From UBA7239 sp035430165 (GTDB taxonomy: Bacteria; Pseudomonadota; Gammaproteobacteria; Pseudomonadales; UBA7239), in NCBI GenBank assembly GCA_035430165.1, contig DAOMGE010000002.1, forward strand, positions 66,484 through 130,483: a stretch of 64,000 nt of DNA, written 5' to 3'. A program made the translations under genes and the position numbers. Shown one piece after another: positions 34,736-43,669 of the stretch (positions are counted from its first letter, which is position 1; each line of letters begins with the position of its first letter). The notes under the pieces are model-generated. The model was not told the origin of the DNA. It saw nothing but the letters and a program-made list of their open reading frames with translations, and did no database searches.

Positions 34736-35916
34736 CAGGGCTTGTCCTGGTTACCAGTTTTTCCATGCAGGATGTTTGTGCCGATCTCGTCGGCGATCAT
34801 GGTCGCCATGGTTGCAGCGCCTGCCTCATTCACGTGGTGGCCGTCCTTGAAGAGTGATTTGTGTTTCGGGAGCAGTTTCGCCAGATCAAAAAACCGGACC
34901 TGTTTTTTCTCTGCCAGTTTCTGCAGCACTGCATTCTGTTCAGCTATGGCATAGACGTATTCTGGCGATGCACTTTTTACCACATCGGGAAAATCTTCGG
35001 CATCGGTGGGAAATGACAGCAAGAGTGTTTTTATGCCGTTGCTGCTGGCAATATCGATCATCGATCCAATGTTTCTTTCAAAATAGACAGGCTTGTTCGT
35101 CTTCAGCATTTCCATGGCAGACACCGTGCGGAATATGCCTTGCGGGTAAATACCTTGCTGCCTTTGTCGTGCAAATTCATCGCCAAAATAAGTGGTTTCA
35201 TTTTTTTTGTTGATGGCCCTTGGCAGTGAGGCGTGTGGCTGGATCCTGCCGGTGTATATCATGGTGCTGCGCAGTAGTGTGCTGTATTCCCAGAGTGCAG
35301 GCATAAATACAGCGGAGAGCTGTGGTTGGAGGTAGCCGCTGTTGTCGCCCGCGTATGCGGTTGCCGGCCAGACCAGTCGTGCTTCAATGTCGTTAATCCC
35401 TTCGTAGACCACGATCAGGTCAGGTTGTAAATCGAGCAGGCGAAACTGGAAGTTGATCAGCGATTCCCAGCTATGCCATCCGCCTACACCGGCATTGATG
35501 ACGCGCACCTGCGTAAACCCCTGCTCATGCAGTTTTTTTTCCAGCACGGCGGGATAACTGTCATGATAATTCTTTACTTCGGATGTGTAAGTGGTGGAAC
35601 CGCCGATACACACAATCCGGTATTCGCCTGCAGGTTTTTGCAAGGGAAAATCGTCACCGCGAAATCCCAGGGTATTGTGTCTGTTTTCACCCTGCACGTA
35701 CTGTGGTGTGGTGGTGTAGCCGAGGTATCGATGAAATGAAAATCGGTAGTTGGCCAGGCTGTCCCTGTGTGAGAGTTGGTTCAGGGCGGCATATTTTAAA
35801 AAGTGTTCATCATCACAGATGTAATAAAGCCATACCCTGGAAAAGCCTTCCAGCAGGAAAAACATAAAAACCAGGCGATAAAAAAGCCGGCATCTGTTTT
35901 CCCACAGCCATTTCAT
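34735..35916 (-). CDS. SGNH/GDSL-type hydrolase, membrane-anchored
   Basis: The product (393 residues from ATG at 35916) has one N-terminal membrane helix, then NTLGFRGDDF and the SGNH blocks: IGGSTTY at about 104-110 (nucleophile Ser), NAGVGGWHSWE, VVYEGINDIE (Asn) and DGHHVNEAG near the C-terminus (Asp/His). Such proteins add or remove acyl groups on extracellular glycans. A GTG at 35934 is an alternative start. It is encoded with the ferritin-like protein opposite a carbamoyltransferase. Confidence 0.85.
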   Translation of the reverse strand: MKWLWENRCRLFYRLVFMFFLLEGFSRVWLYYICDDEHFLKYAALNQLSHRDSLANYRFSFHRYLGYTTTPQYVQGENRHNTLGFRGDDFPLQKPAGEYRIVCIGGSTTYTSEVKNYHDSYPAVLEKKLHEQGFTQVRVINAGVGGWHSWESLINFQFRLLDLQPDLIVVYEGINDIEARLVWPATAYAGDNSGYLQPQLSAVFMPALWEYSTLLRSTMIYTGRIQPHASLPRAINKKNETTYFGDEFARQRQQGIYPQGIFRTVSAMEMLKTNKPVYFERNIGSMIDIASSNGIKTLLLSFPTDAEDFPDVVKSASPEYVYAIAEQNAVLQKLAEKKQVRFFDLAKLLPKHKSLFKDGHHVNEAGAATMATMIADEIGTNILHGKTGNQDKP

Positions 35917-36136
35917 ACAGGCATCCCGCTCCACTGCCGCTGGTCTTGTTATGTTGTCGGTTGGTTGCGGGGAGCATCACGACTCCCGGCAGAACCCGGC
36001 TCATTGTCGCGCAGGATATGGGCAGTGTCATCCAGGCCATTCTGGTCGGCAGGCCAAGGTACCGCCCACCCCCGATTTCTGGTTCAATATGCGGCCTTTC
36101 TACAGCCCTTCATTCTGAAATAGCGGAGTAATCGAT

Positions 36137-37063
36137 ATGAGCATGTCCGACCGCGACGGCCTGATCTGGTTTGACGGCAAGATGGTTCCCTGGCGCGATG
36201 CCAAGGTTCACGTCCTCACCCACACCTTGCACTACGGCATGGGCGTGTTTGAAGGCGTGCGTGCCTACGAGACCGAATCGAAGGGTACCTGCATCTTCCG
36301 CCTGCAGGAACACACCAATCGCCTGTTCGATTCCGCCAAGATCATGAACATGGCTATCCCGTTCTCGAAAGACGAGATCAACGAAGCCCAGCGTGCGGCG
36401 GTGCGTGAAAACAACCTGCCATCGGCCTACCTGCGCCCGATGGTGTTCTACGGATCAGAAGCCATGGGCTTGCGCGCCAAGGGGCTGACGGTGCATGTAA
36501 TCGTTGCGGCCTGGTCGTGGGGCGCCTACATGGGCGATGAAGCCCTGCAGAACGGTATCAAGGTACGTACCAGCTCCTACACCCGCCATCACGTCAACAT
36601 CTCGATGACGCGCGCCAAGGCCAATGGCCACTACATCAACTCGATGCTGGCCCTGAACGAAGCGCTGTCCGGTGGTGCGGAAGAGGCGCTGTTGCTGGAT
36701 CCAGAAGGCTACGTGGCCGAAGGGTCGGGCGAAAACGTTTTCCTGGTCAAGGACGGTGTGCTCTACACGCCGGAACTGACGGCGTGCCTGAACGGTATCA
36801 CCCGCAACACGATTTTCCATCTGGCGAAAGAGATCGGCTGCCCGGTTGTTGAAAAACGCATCACGCGCGATGAAGTCTATATCGCCGACGAAGCCTTCTT
36901 CACCGGCACGGCCGCCGAAGTCACACCGATCCGCGAGCTGGATGGCCGCATCATTGGTGCAGGCAAACGCGGGCCGGTCACGGAAAAACTGCAAGCGATG
37001 TACTTTGATCAGGTCAAAGGTCGCCGCAGCCAGTTTCCGGAGTGGCTGTCGCCAGTGAAGTAA
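36137..37063 (+). CDS. ilvE: Branched-chain amino acid aminotransferase IlvE
   Basis: The 308-residue class IV PLP aminotransferase has HYGMGVFEGVRAY near the N-terminus, KANGHYINSMLA with the PLP lysine, EGYVAEGSGENVFLV, and the FFTGTAAEVTPI motif. It makes or degrades Leu, Ile and Val. GGAG precedes the ATG by about 8 bases. glnE next to ilvE is a conserved pseudomonad order, here split by the carbamoyltransferase island. Confidence 0.97.
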   Translation: MSMSDRDGLIWFDGKMVPWRDAKVHVLTHTLHYGMGVFEGVRAYETESKGTCIFRLQEHTNRLFDSAKIMNMAIPFSKDEINEAQRAAVRENNLPSAYLRPMVFYGSEAMGLRAKGLTVHVIVAAWSWGAYMGDEALQNGIKVRTSSYTRHHVNISMTRAKANGHYINSMLALNEALSGGAEEALLLDPEGYVAEGSGENVFLVKDGVLYTPELTACLNGITRNTIFHLAKEIGCPVVEKRITRDEVYIADEAFFTGTAAEVTPIRELDGRIIGAGKRGPVTEKLQAMYFDQVKGRRSQFPEWLSPVK

Positions 37064-37083
37064 AACGCTCGCCGGGCTGGCAG

Positions 37084-37109
37084 GGGCGCAATTTATTGCG
37101 CCCTTTTTT
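37084..37109 (+). terminator. Rho-independent terminator of ilvE
   Basis: GGGCGCAA-TTTA-TTGCGCCC followed by TTTTTT, 20 bases after the stop codon. Confidence 0.9.
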
Positions 37110-37120
37110 ATTGCGTCTTA

Positions 37121-40078
37121 TTACGTCTTCAGTAAATCCAGTTGTGCTGTTTTATTGGCAGCTGGTCTGATGCGAGAAAATTCCAGCAATTCAGAAAGTT
37201 TTGCGCCTTTGCTGCGCCAGTCGTGAAATAACGATTCACCTAACAACACATAGTGCCAATTTCTTTCGGTGCGCTGGTATGGTTCCAGTGCATTGATACG
37301 TTCACACCATGTCACGGCAGCTTTCAGCTTGCGTTGCACGTTTGGATGAACAGTTTGTTGCTGCGCCTTGGTTTCTACCAGATAAATACCCCCTGTTGTG
37401 CGAACCAGAAAATCCGGCGAATAGAACGCGGGTAGTCCATCTTCCTTTACGTAACGCAGTCGAACAAAATCGTGCCGTGTTTCGCTAATCTTGCAGAAAG
37501 CCTCAATACTGCTATCGGCCATAGACCATTCGATAAAGGCTTTTTCCAGTCCGCCGCTGCGAGTAGGGAATGGCAAGCGATCATAGATGCATTTTTTGGT
37601 TAGCAGTGATGCGGTTTCCCGCACCATCAGTTTTGTAACTTCTGACAATAGCCTGTGTTTGACTTCGGTTGCGCCGACGACAGGTTTGTCTTCAGATTCC
37701 AGCAATGCCAAGGCGAATTTTTGCACGATGTGTTCGACGACAGGAGACAGTAACAACAATCGCCATTTTTCATCTTCGATAGGCTCAAACCATTCATTGA
37801 ACAAGCGTTCGTGAATATAGTCATCCAGTGCTTGTGCTAATTGCACTGTGTTGGTTTGCAAATACGGGTTGTTAAGGTGATGCGCGATTTTATTGCCTCT
37901 AGGCAGCGGGCTGGAAAGTGCCTGACTAATGCGTCGCGTCAGCCTCGCCAATAATTCGTTGTAGCCGTTGATGTTCATTACTGCGCCATCCACGCGGTAA
38001 TCACCAAACAATGTGCTGCTCTGCAAGTCTTGCGAGGTGAAAACATCGCCCTTACCTAGCATGTCGCGCAGTGCTTGCTGGCTCATGGCAGTAAAGGGTT
38101 CAACACTGGAAATATCAATCAGTTCGTGTTCCAGCAGTTCTTCAGTTTCTCGCAAAATAAACGGAATGGCAAAGTCATAGTTGGCAAAGGTATCAATTAA
38201 CTCTGCCGCAACAAGATCGCCGCCACCATTGGTTTCGTCGTCATCTTCATCAGTAGTGCCAGCAAGACCTTCTTGCATTAACTCATCATAGAATGCCTGA
38301 AAAGCCGGATGTTCAATAATGGTGAGTACATCAATCAAACTGCCAGGTGCTTTCCCGTTTTTCAGCGACGCACGGTTTTCATCCTTGATGTCGCTGTACT
38401 CCGGCTCGCGCCACATCAACCGCAAGCCGCGCCCGATGGTTTGCTCCAGTAGAATCTGTGCCTGCGATGAGCGCAATGGGACGATCACACAAATATTGTT
38501 CACGTCAAAACCTTCACGCAACATCAGTACACTCACAATCACACGCGGCGTTTTGTGTTTATCCACATTGAAAAGGCGCTCTCGCACCGGTGCCCAGTCT
38601 TTCTCGCCCAGTTCGGCTTTCTTGCCGGAGTCTATCGACATCACCTCGTCTTCATTCAGTCCTTCATTTTGCAGGAACTGTACAACCAATGGCGATACCG
38701 TGGTGTCTTCACACACCACCAGCATTTTCGGGTGACGGTCTGAATCGATATGGTAAAAATCAGCTTCCAGTTTTTTCAGTTTCTGCAAACCGGCACGCAA
38801 CATAATGCACTGGCCTTCGCTCAACACGGCGTTCCCGTCGGCATCGCGTTCGGCTTTGAATTCCAAGGGAAGTGCGCCGAGTTCTTTGCGCTTGTCGAGC
38901 ACCAGTGATTTTACCAAGCCTTGTCGCATGGCTTGTGTGAGATCGAAATCCACGACGATATGCGGGAAATAGACTTTTTTCTTGTTTTTTCCTGAGCCGA
39001 CATCGTTGTATGGTGTAGCAGAGAAATCCACTTGCACAAATCGGCGACCTTTGTTTTCTGCGATGCGCGTCAGGCTTTTTTGCCATTCCACTTCGTTGGT
39101 TTCACCTTCTTTTTTGAATTCATGGATATGATGGGCTTCATCATTGAACACCATCAGGTCTGGCAGTTTGGCGAGAAATTCCAGCACATTGCCGCGCGCA
39201 TAGCGGCGATCCAGTACATCAAGGCTGTTGCCGGTGGATTTCCCCGGTGTGAGTGGTAGCAAGCCACTGAGCACGAGCGAGGGTTCGGCGATCTGGCCGG
39301 GTGCTGCCATCATGTCTTCTTCGCGTTTTTCATATCCAAAGGCATCTTCTTCCACATCAGCCAGCAAATGCCAGTTGGTGATAGCGACCATGCCGTTGCC
39401 GGTGGCTTTCAAACCGATTTCAGTTTTGTTGCACACATTGCCGCGTATAAAACCGAAAACCCGTTCGCGGTGTGCTTCGGGAATAAACAGTTCGGCATAT
39501 TGCGCCACATCAGAGCTGGAAAAATCACGCACGCCATCGCGCAATTTTCCACAAAATGCATCGAGTAATCGCTCATACACAATCAGACCAGGTGCAACAA
39601 TAAGAAATTGGCGTGTGAAGCGCGGGTCATCTATACCATTTTCCACGGCAGCGGTCTTGTTGAGTAATTGCCAGACCAGCAAGGCTTGCAGCACCCAGGT
39701 TTTGCCAGTACCGGTTGCCATTTTCAAACAATATTTTGGGTGTTCGTGTTTGGTTTGTGAAGTTTCGATCAGGCGTGCGCCAGTGAGCAGTGCGTCTGGC
39801 GCTAACTGTTGGTACAACATTTTCAGGTCAGTAATGCCCAGCACTTCGTGTGCAACAATGGTGTTGAGAATTGCCTGCTTCTGACCAGAATGAAAATTAA
39901 ACGTCTGGCGCGCTGCTGTCATGTCAATGCCGAACCACCAACGCAATAATTCTGCTGTTGTGGGTGTTACCAGTTCAAAAATATCTGCTATGCCGTCCTC
40001 CAGCCCGATACACAACTGATTTGTTCTGGTGGTGAGTGCAGTGGCGAGAGCAAGTTGGGAATTGCTTTTGTCAGACAT
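37121..40078 (-). CDS. Type III-like restriction enzyme Res subunit (helicase-nuclease)
   Basis: The 985-residue product contains a superfamily 2 helicase: KMATGTGKTWVLQAL (Walker A), VFNDEAHHIHEF (DEAH), VDFSATPYND (motif III) and QTIGRGLRLMWREPE (motif VI). Near the C-terminus YSPDFLVRTTGGIYLVETKAQ supplies a PD-ExK nuclease motif. It is convergent with ilvE. The mod partner is on the same strand upstream, but an opposite-strand phosphoribosyltransferase lies between. The start MSDKSNSQLA at 40078 is chosen over an upstream ATG. Confidence 0.9.
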   Translation of the reverse strand: MSDKSNSQLALATALTTRTNQLCIGLEDGIADIFELVTPTTAELLRWWFGIDMTAARQTFNFHSGQKQAILNTIVAHEVLGITDLKMLYQQLAPDALLTGARLIETSQTKHEHPKYCLKMATGTGKTWVLQALLVWQLLNKTAAVENGIDDPRFTRQFLIVAPGLIVYERLLDAFCGKLRDGVRDFSSSDVAQYAELFIPEAHRERVFGFIRGNVCNKTEIGLKATGNGMVAITNWHLLADVEEDAFGYEKREEDMMAAPGQIAEPSLVLSGLLPLTPGKSTGNSLDVLDRRYARGNVLEFLAKLPDLMVFNDEAHHIHEFKKEGETNEVEWQKSLTRIAENKGRRFVQVDFSATPYNDVGSGKNKKKVYFPHIVVDFDLTQAMRQGLVKSLVLDKRKELGALPLEFKAERDADGNAVLSEGQCIMLRAGLQKLKKLEADFYHIDSDRHPKMLVVCEDTTVSPLVVQFLQNEGLNEDEVMSIDSGKKAELGEKDWAPVRERLFNVDKHKTPRVIVSVLMLREGFDVNNICVIVPLRSSQAQILLEQTIGRGLRLMWREPEYSDIKDENRASLKNGKAPGSLIDVLTIIEHPAFQAFYDELMQEGLAGTTDEDDDETNGGGDLVAAELIDTFANYDFAIPFILRETEELLEHELIDISSVEPFTAMSQQALRDMLGKGDVFTSQDLQSSTLFGDYRVDGAVMNINGYNELLARLTRRISQALSSPLPRGNKIAHHLNNPYLQTNTVQLAQALDDYIHERLFNEWFEPIEDEKWRLLLLSPVVEHIVQKFALALLESEDKPVVGATEVKHRLLSEVTKLMVRETASLLTKKCIYDRLPFPTRSGGLEKAFIEWSMADSSIEAFCKISETRHDFVRLRYVKEDGLPAFYSPDFLVRTTGGIYLVETKAQQQTVHPNVQRKLKAAVTWCERINALEPYQRTERNWHYVLLGESLFHDWRSKGAKLSELLEFSRIRPAANKTAQLDLLKT

Positions 40079-40148
40079 GTTCAATCGACCCATTAGCAAT
40101 GATGCCGTAAGATGGACAGCAATCAGGAGAGACTAAAAAAGGATTTCT

Positions 40149-40868
40149 ATGAAACCACCGCGTTTGCCATGGCATACATTTCCGGATGTGTTGATTCACG
40201 CCAGCGAAAGTGCCGTTAAACAACACCCGGACTATCAGGCGGCCAAGACTGGCAGTGCTGTGGCTGCCGCCCGCTTGCTGGGTGATACCGTCAATGACAG
40301 GCAAGTCGACGCATTGCGCATGTTGCTGGCTCCCCACCAGCCGATACTGGTCAGTGCGCATGCCTACGAACGCGAGGGTGTGAATGCGATTCCAGAAGCG
40401 TTGGCGGATGAATTGAGCCAGCGCCTCGGTTGGCCTGTGGATCATGGTGTGGTGCAAACCAACATGGTTGCCCACACAGGGGCGGATGGCTTTGCACGTT
40501 TGGCTCGCCAGGCGGCATTTGATGGTGCTGTGATTGCGGGTGCTGACTATGTGCTGGTGGATGATTTTGTTGGTATGGGTGGCACGTTGGCCAATTTGCG
40601 CGGCTTCATCGAGTCGCGGGGTGGGCATGTGTTGGCGGCCACTGCCTTGACAGGCAAACCCCACTCGTCCAAATTGTCGGTAACAGATCAGCGATTGGCT
40701 GAATTGAGGTGTAAACATGGCGACGAACTTGAATACTGGTGGCAGCAACGATTCGCTCACGCCTTCGACTCGCTTACTGAATCAGAAGCTCGGTACCTTG
40801 TCCGCACCCCGGACATTGACACCGTCCGAGATCGAATTGTTGCGCAAGAGCAAACAGGAGATTGCTGA
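40149..40868 (+). CDS. Phosphoribosyltransferase-domain protein
   Basis: The 239-residue product carries the type I PRTase PRPP loop VLVDDFVGMGGTLANL at about 135-150 and ends with a conserved-looking tail (DELEYWWQQRFAHAFDSLTE). The fold binds PRPP; bases or nucleosides are usual substrates, but this branch is uncharacterised. It is read opposite to the res and mod genes and lodged between them. Its last 152 bases overlap a small gene in another frame. A role in defence or nucleotide signalling is inferred from position only. Confidence 0.85.
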   Translation: MKPPRLPWHTFPDVLIHASESAVKQHPDYQAAKTGSAVAAARLLGDTVNDRQVDALRMLLAPHQPILVSAHAYEREGVNAIPEALADELSQRLGWPVDHGVVQTNMVAHTGADGFARLARQAAFDGAVIAGADYVLVDDFVGMGGTLANLRGFIESRGGHVLAATALTGKPHSSKLSVTDQRLAELRCKHGDELEYWWQQRFAHAFDSLTESEARYLVRTPDIDTVRDRIVAQEQTGDC

Positions 40869-40914
40869 AGTGATGGTGCAATACCATCGTTCAATGGCAA
40901 AAGTTGCCGGTTAA
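40717..40914 (+). CDS. Small protein overlapping the phosphoribosyltransferase gene
   Basis: The 65-residue product (start MATNLNTGGSND, ending EVMVQYHRSMAKVAG) overlaps the phosphoribosyltransferase C-terminus by 152 bases out of frame, then extends 46 bases beyond it. GAGG lies 8 bases upstream of the ATG. The C-terminal half looks helical and charged. I do not recognise the family. The ribosome binding site and the extension past the upstream stop support a real gene. Confidence 0.5.
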   Translation: MATNLNTGGSNDSLTPSTRLLNQKLGTLSAPRTLTPSEIELLRKSKQEIAEVMVQYHRSMAKVAG

Positions 40915-40932
40915 TTATCGCGGCGATCCGCA

Positions 40933-43020
40933 TTAGCTGGCCTCCGCGACGACCACACTCACTTCCGCTTCAAATCCGAATACATCCACTGCGCGCACGC
41001 AAATTCTGCGTTCGCCGGATTTGTATGGCACGCTGACAACAGCTTCGGTAATCACGCGCAGTGGGTCGCCATCGTTATCCACGTTGCCGCGATAATCCTG
41101 CCAGACGGAACGGAATACTTCGCCATCGTAATCCGGGTCTACTGCCCAGTATTCAATCAGCGCGAGCGGTTCCGCATTCATCACGGCTTGCAGTTTTTGC
41201 CGGTTGGCTTCATCAAGGTTGATGGCTTCCGGTGATAACAGCACATAGTTATCCAGTGTGATGGTAATGTTTTCGTTTTCGCCCTGTGTTGTGCGGGTGA
41301 CTGGTTTTATTTTCAAATATTGCAAACTGGAAAAACGCACATGGCCTTTCAATTTTTCCAGTGAGCCTTTTTTCTTCAGGCGGTCGAGCAAGTCCGGCGG
41401 TATTACCAATACTTCGAGGCGTGTATCATTCAGGGCGGTGATGTCCTGGCCGATAGAGGGTTCAAAGTTCCAGCCGAGTACGATGACTTTGTCCCAGCCG
41501 CCCAATAAATTATCACGTTGGGCGATGGCTTTACGCAGTGTGGCGCTGCCGGTGAGTTTGTTAGGGGAATCCACCAGCACCAATGTTTTGTGGCCGCCGC
41601 CGATGACGGAGCCGAGATTTCGCAAGGGGTTATCTTCGTGTTGCAGTGGCAGTGCGCCGAACAGTGACAATACGATTTGGGATAAATCGCCGATGCGGAA
41701 CTGTCTGCCGAGTGTGGTTTTGGCGGCTTCGACCTGATAATCACCAATGGCTTGATACAGAAACGGTTTTGCATTCTGGTCGATCAGGCGTTTGCGCATG
41801 ATCATGCAGGCGGGTTTGCCGAGATCGGATGTAATCCACCGCCGCCTGAGTTTTTCTGCTACTGCTGCTGTGGTGCCTGAGCCGCCGAAGAAATCAGCGA
41901 CGATGCCGTTTTCTGGGCAAGATGCTTTTATGATTCTATCGAGCAGTTTTTCTGGTTTTTGAGTTCCATAGCTAACACTCTGCCCTGAGCCGCCTGCTAC
42001 ATAAGATATGTCAGTCCAGACATCGCTAAGTGGCACGCCGGGTAACTCATCTAGAAAAACAATTTTACATCTTTTTATTGGAAGGCCATTTTTCCCAAGT
42101 TTTATACGTCCATGACTGTTAGGAACCTCAGTCGGATCAGCATTCCATAACGCTTCCATTTTTTGTGGAGATGTTCGCCAGCGAGCACCAGTACCATGGA
42201 AGTCAAAAAAATCCATTTTGTTCTGCGGGTCAAGCATGTTTTCAGATTTCCAGTATCGACCTGAAGGTAAAAGGTTCCATTCTGAATCTATATATTCTTT
42301 AGAATATTTAAGGTACTGTTTTTCAAAATATGAATTTTCTGATTTCGTGTAGAAAAATAAGGAGTCTTTGGTTCTGCCATATTTTCCAGTGGTGTCGTTG
42401 TGTGATGCCGTTCTAATCCATGTAATATCGTTAAGAAATCTTTCTTTCCCAAAAACATCATCCATCACAATTTTGGCGTAATGCCCCACATGCCAATCCA
42501 GATGCACATAAATCGAGCCGGTCTCACTCAATAACTCGCGCATCAGAATCAAACGCGGCGTAATCATTGCCAGATACGACGCTGTGCCATCACTCCACGT
42601 ATCCGAATAGGCAAACTGCTCGATCACCGTAGGGCGCTGCTCCAGCTCCACACCAGGCAGCGTGACCTTGGTGCGGTAATCCGCCTTCGAATCGAACGGC
42701 GGATCGATGTAGATGAGATCCACTTTGCCGCGCAGCGACGGCGTTTGCTCATCACCGGCCAGCAGTGCCGCCATTGCCAGCAAGTTGTCTCCATAGATCA
42801 GGCGGTTGTTCCAGTCCTGGGTTTCGCTTTCAACCAGATGTTCACTGCGGGCGTTGGCGGTAATCCAGTCAGTGGCTTTGCTGTCTTTGCTTGGCAACAC
42901 CCATTCACGAGTTTGCAGGCTTACCCGTTGGCGACCTTCCAGCCCTTCGAGGATGCGCTCCGCTACCTTGCGGCCATTGGCCACAATGTCAGGGAGTTGC
43001 TCGAGGAGGGATTTGGCCAC
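40933..43020 (-). CDS. Type III-like Mod DNA methyltransferase (N4/N6, beta class order)
   Basis: The 695-residue product has IDPPFD (catalytic motif IV) at 105-110, well before ADFFGGSGTTAAV (SAM motif I) at about 375-387, the beta-class order. Between them, residues 200-350 should hold the target recognition domain, and the matching DNA (about 41970-42430) is visibly AT-richer than its flanks. A long C-terminal extension follows. With the helicase-nuclease it forms a type III-like restriction-modification pair, separated by the opposite-strand phosphoribosyltransferase. Confidence 0.92.
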   Translation of the reverse strand: MAKSLLEQLPDIVANGRKVAERILEGLEGRQRVSLQTREWVLPSKDSKATDWITANARSEHLVESETQDWNNRLIYGDNLLAMAALLAGDEQTPSLRGKVDLIYIDPPFDSKADYRTKVTLPGVELEQRPTVIEQFAYSDTWSDGTASYLAMITPRLILMRELLSETGSIYVHLDWHVGHYAKIVMDDVFGKERFLNDITWIRTASHNDTTGKYGRTKDSLFFYTKSENSYFEKQYLKYSKEYIDSEWNLLPSGRYWKSENMLDPQNKMDFFDFHGTGARWRTSPQKMEALWNADPTEVPNSHGRIKLGKNGLPIKRCKIVFLDELPGVPLSDVWTDISYVAGGSGQSVSYGTQKPEKLLDRIIKASCPENGIVADFFGGSGTTAAVAEKLRRRWITSDLGKPACMIMRKRLIDQNAKPFLYQAIGDYQVEAAKTTLGRQFRIGDLSQIVLSLFGALPLQHEDNPLRNLGSVIGGGHKTLVLVDSPNKLTGSATLRKAIAQRDNLLGGWDKVIVLGWNFEPSIGQDITALNDTRLEVLVIPPDLLDRLKKKGSLEKLKGHVRFSSLQYLKIKPVTRTTQGENENITITLDNYVLLSPEAINLDEANRQKLQAVMNAEPLALIEYWAVDPDYDGEVFRSVWQDYRGNVDNDGDPLRVITEAVVSVPYKSGERRICVRAVDVFGFEAEVSVVVAEAS

Positions 43021-43035
43021 GGATTGCTTAACTTA

Positions 43036-43102
43036 TAGTTACGTAACCGAATGGTATCTGGATGCGCTATTAAAGTTAACAAAATATTAACTAGTTACGT
43101 AA
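43036..43102. promoter_or_regulatory. Paired TAGTTACGTAA sites, candidate operators of the R-M module
   Basis: TAGTTACGTAA occurs at 43036-43046 and again at 43092-43102, each with a perfect TTACGTAA palindrome, in the region divergent between mod and the HTH regulator. The spacing of 56 bases and the AT-rich DNA between (AAAGTTAACAAAATATTAAC) suit promoter and operator function. Confidence 0.6.
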
Positions 43103-43157
43103 ATGTAGTGGGCGACAGTTAACAGCCCCCATGGCGAAAGGGCTTACAGTTCCCGCC

Positions 43158-43550
43158 ATGACAGACGCCAAGAAACAATTTGCCGCTCGCCTGAAAAGGG
43201 CCATGGAAGCTGCTGGTTATGAGGCCAAGCCCTCGGTGCTGGAGCGTGAATTCAACCTGAAATACATGGGTTCGCCGCTGACCTTGCATGGTGTGCGGAA
43301 GTGGCTGGTGGGCGAGTCGATTCCTTCCGACGACAAGATCGGTGTGCTGGCAGACTGGCTGAAGGTGGATGCCGAGCAGTTACGTACCGGCCGGGCAGGG
43401 CGGGGCTATGTGCAGGAGCCGCGCAAGACCTGGAATGAACAGTTACCGGTGCATGAGAGGGAAACCTTCGAGGCCTTCCTGGCCTTGCCGGTGCCGCAGC
43501 GGAAAATTGTGCGCGAGGTGATCCTGGCGTTTGCAAAGGCGGCGGGTTGA
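43158..43550 (+). CDS. HTH transcriptional regulator divergent from mod
   Basis: The 130-residue product (start MTDAKKQFAARLKRAMEAAG) has a Cro/CI-like helix-turn-helix region at about residues 25-65 (VLEREFNLKY, GVRKWLVGESIPSDDK, VLADWLKVDAEQL) and a helical C-terminus. Position suggests it controls the restriction-modification genes like a controller protein, using the paired TTACGTAA sites. An ATG at 43131 would add nine residues; neither start has a convincing ribosome binding site. Confidence 0.8.
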   Translation: MTDAKKQFAARLKRAMEAAGYEAKPSVLEREFNLKYMGSPLTLHGVRKWLVGESIPSDDKIGVLADWLKVDAEQLRTGRAGRGYVQEPRKTWNEQLPVHERETFEAFLALPVPQRKIVREVILAFAKAAG

Positions 43551-43556
43551 TCACGG

Positions 43557-43653
43557 GTAGGGGCGCAATGCATTGCGCCCTGATTGTTGTTCCCTATTGT
43601 CGTGATAGACAGGTTGTCGCCGATGGACAGGGCGCGATGAATCGCGCCCCTAC
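43557..43653. repeat. Imperfect inverted repeat with covarying arms
   Basis: The left arm (43557-43580, GTAGGGGCGCAATG then CATTGCGCCC) and right arm (43630-43653) match as inverted repeats at 21 of 24 positions. Each arm is itself a palindrome, and two of the three differences are paired changes that keep each arm's stem. The ends GTAGGGGC/GCCCCTAC match the element at 21664-21736. It lies between convergent regulator and transpeptidase genes. Confidence 0.85.
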
Positions 43654-43669
43654 GGGATAATCCGGGCGG

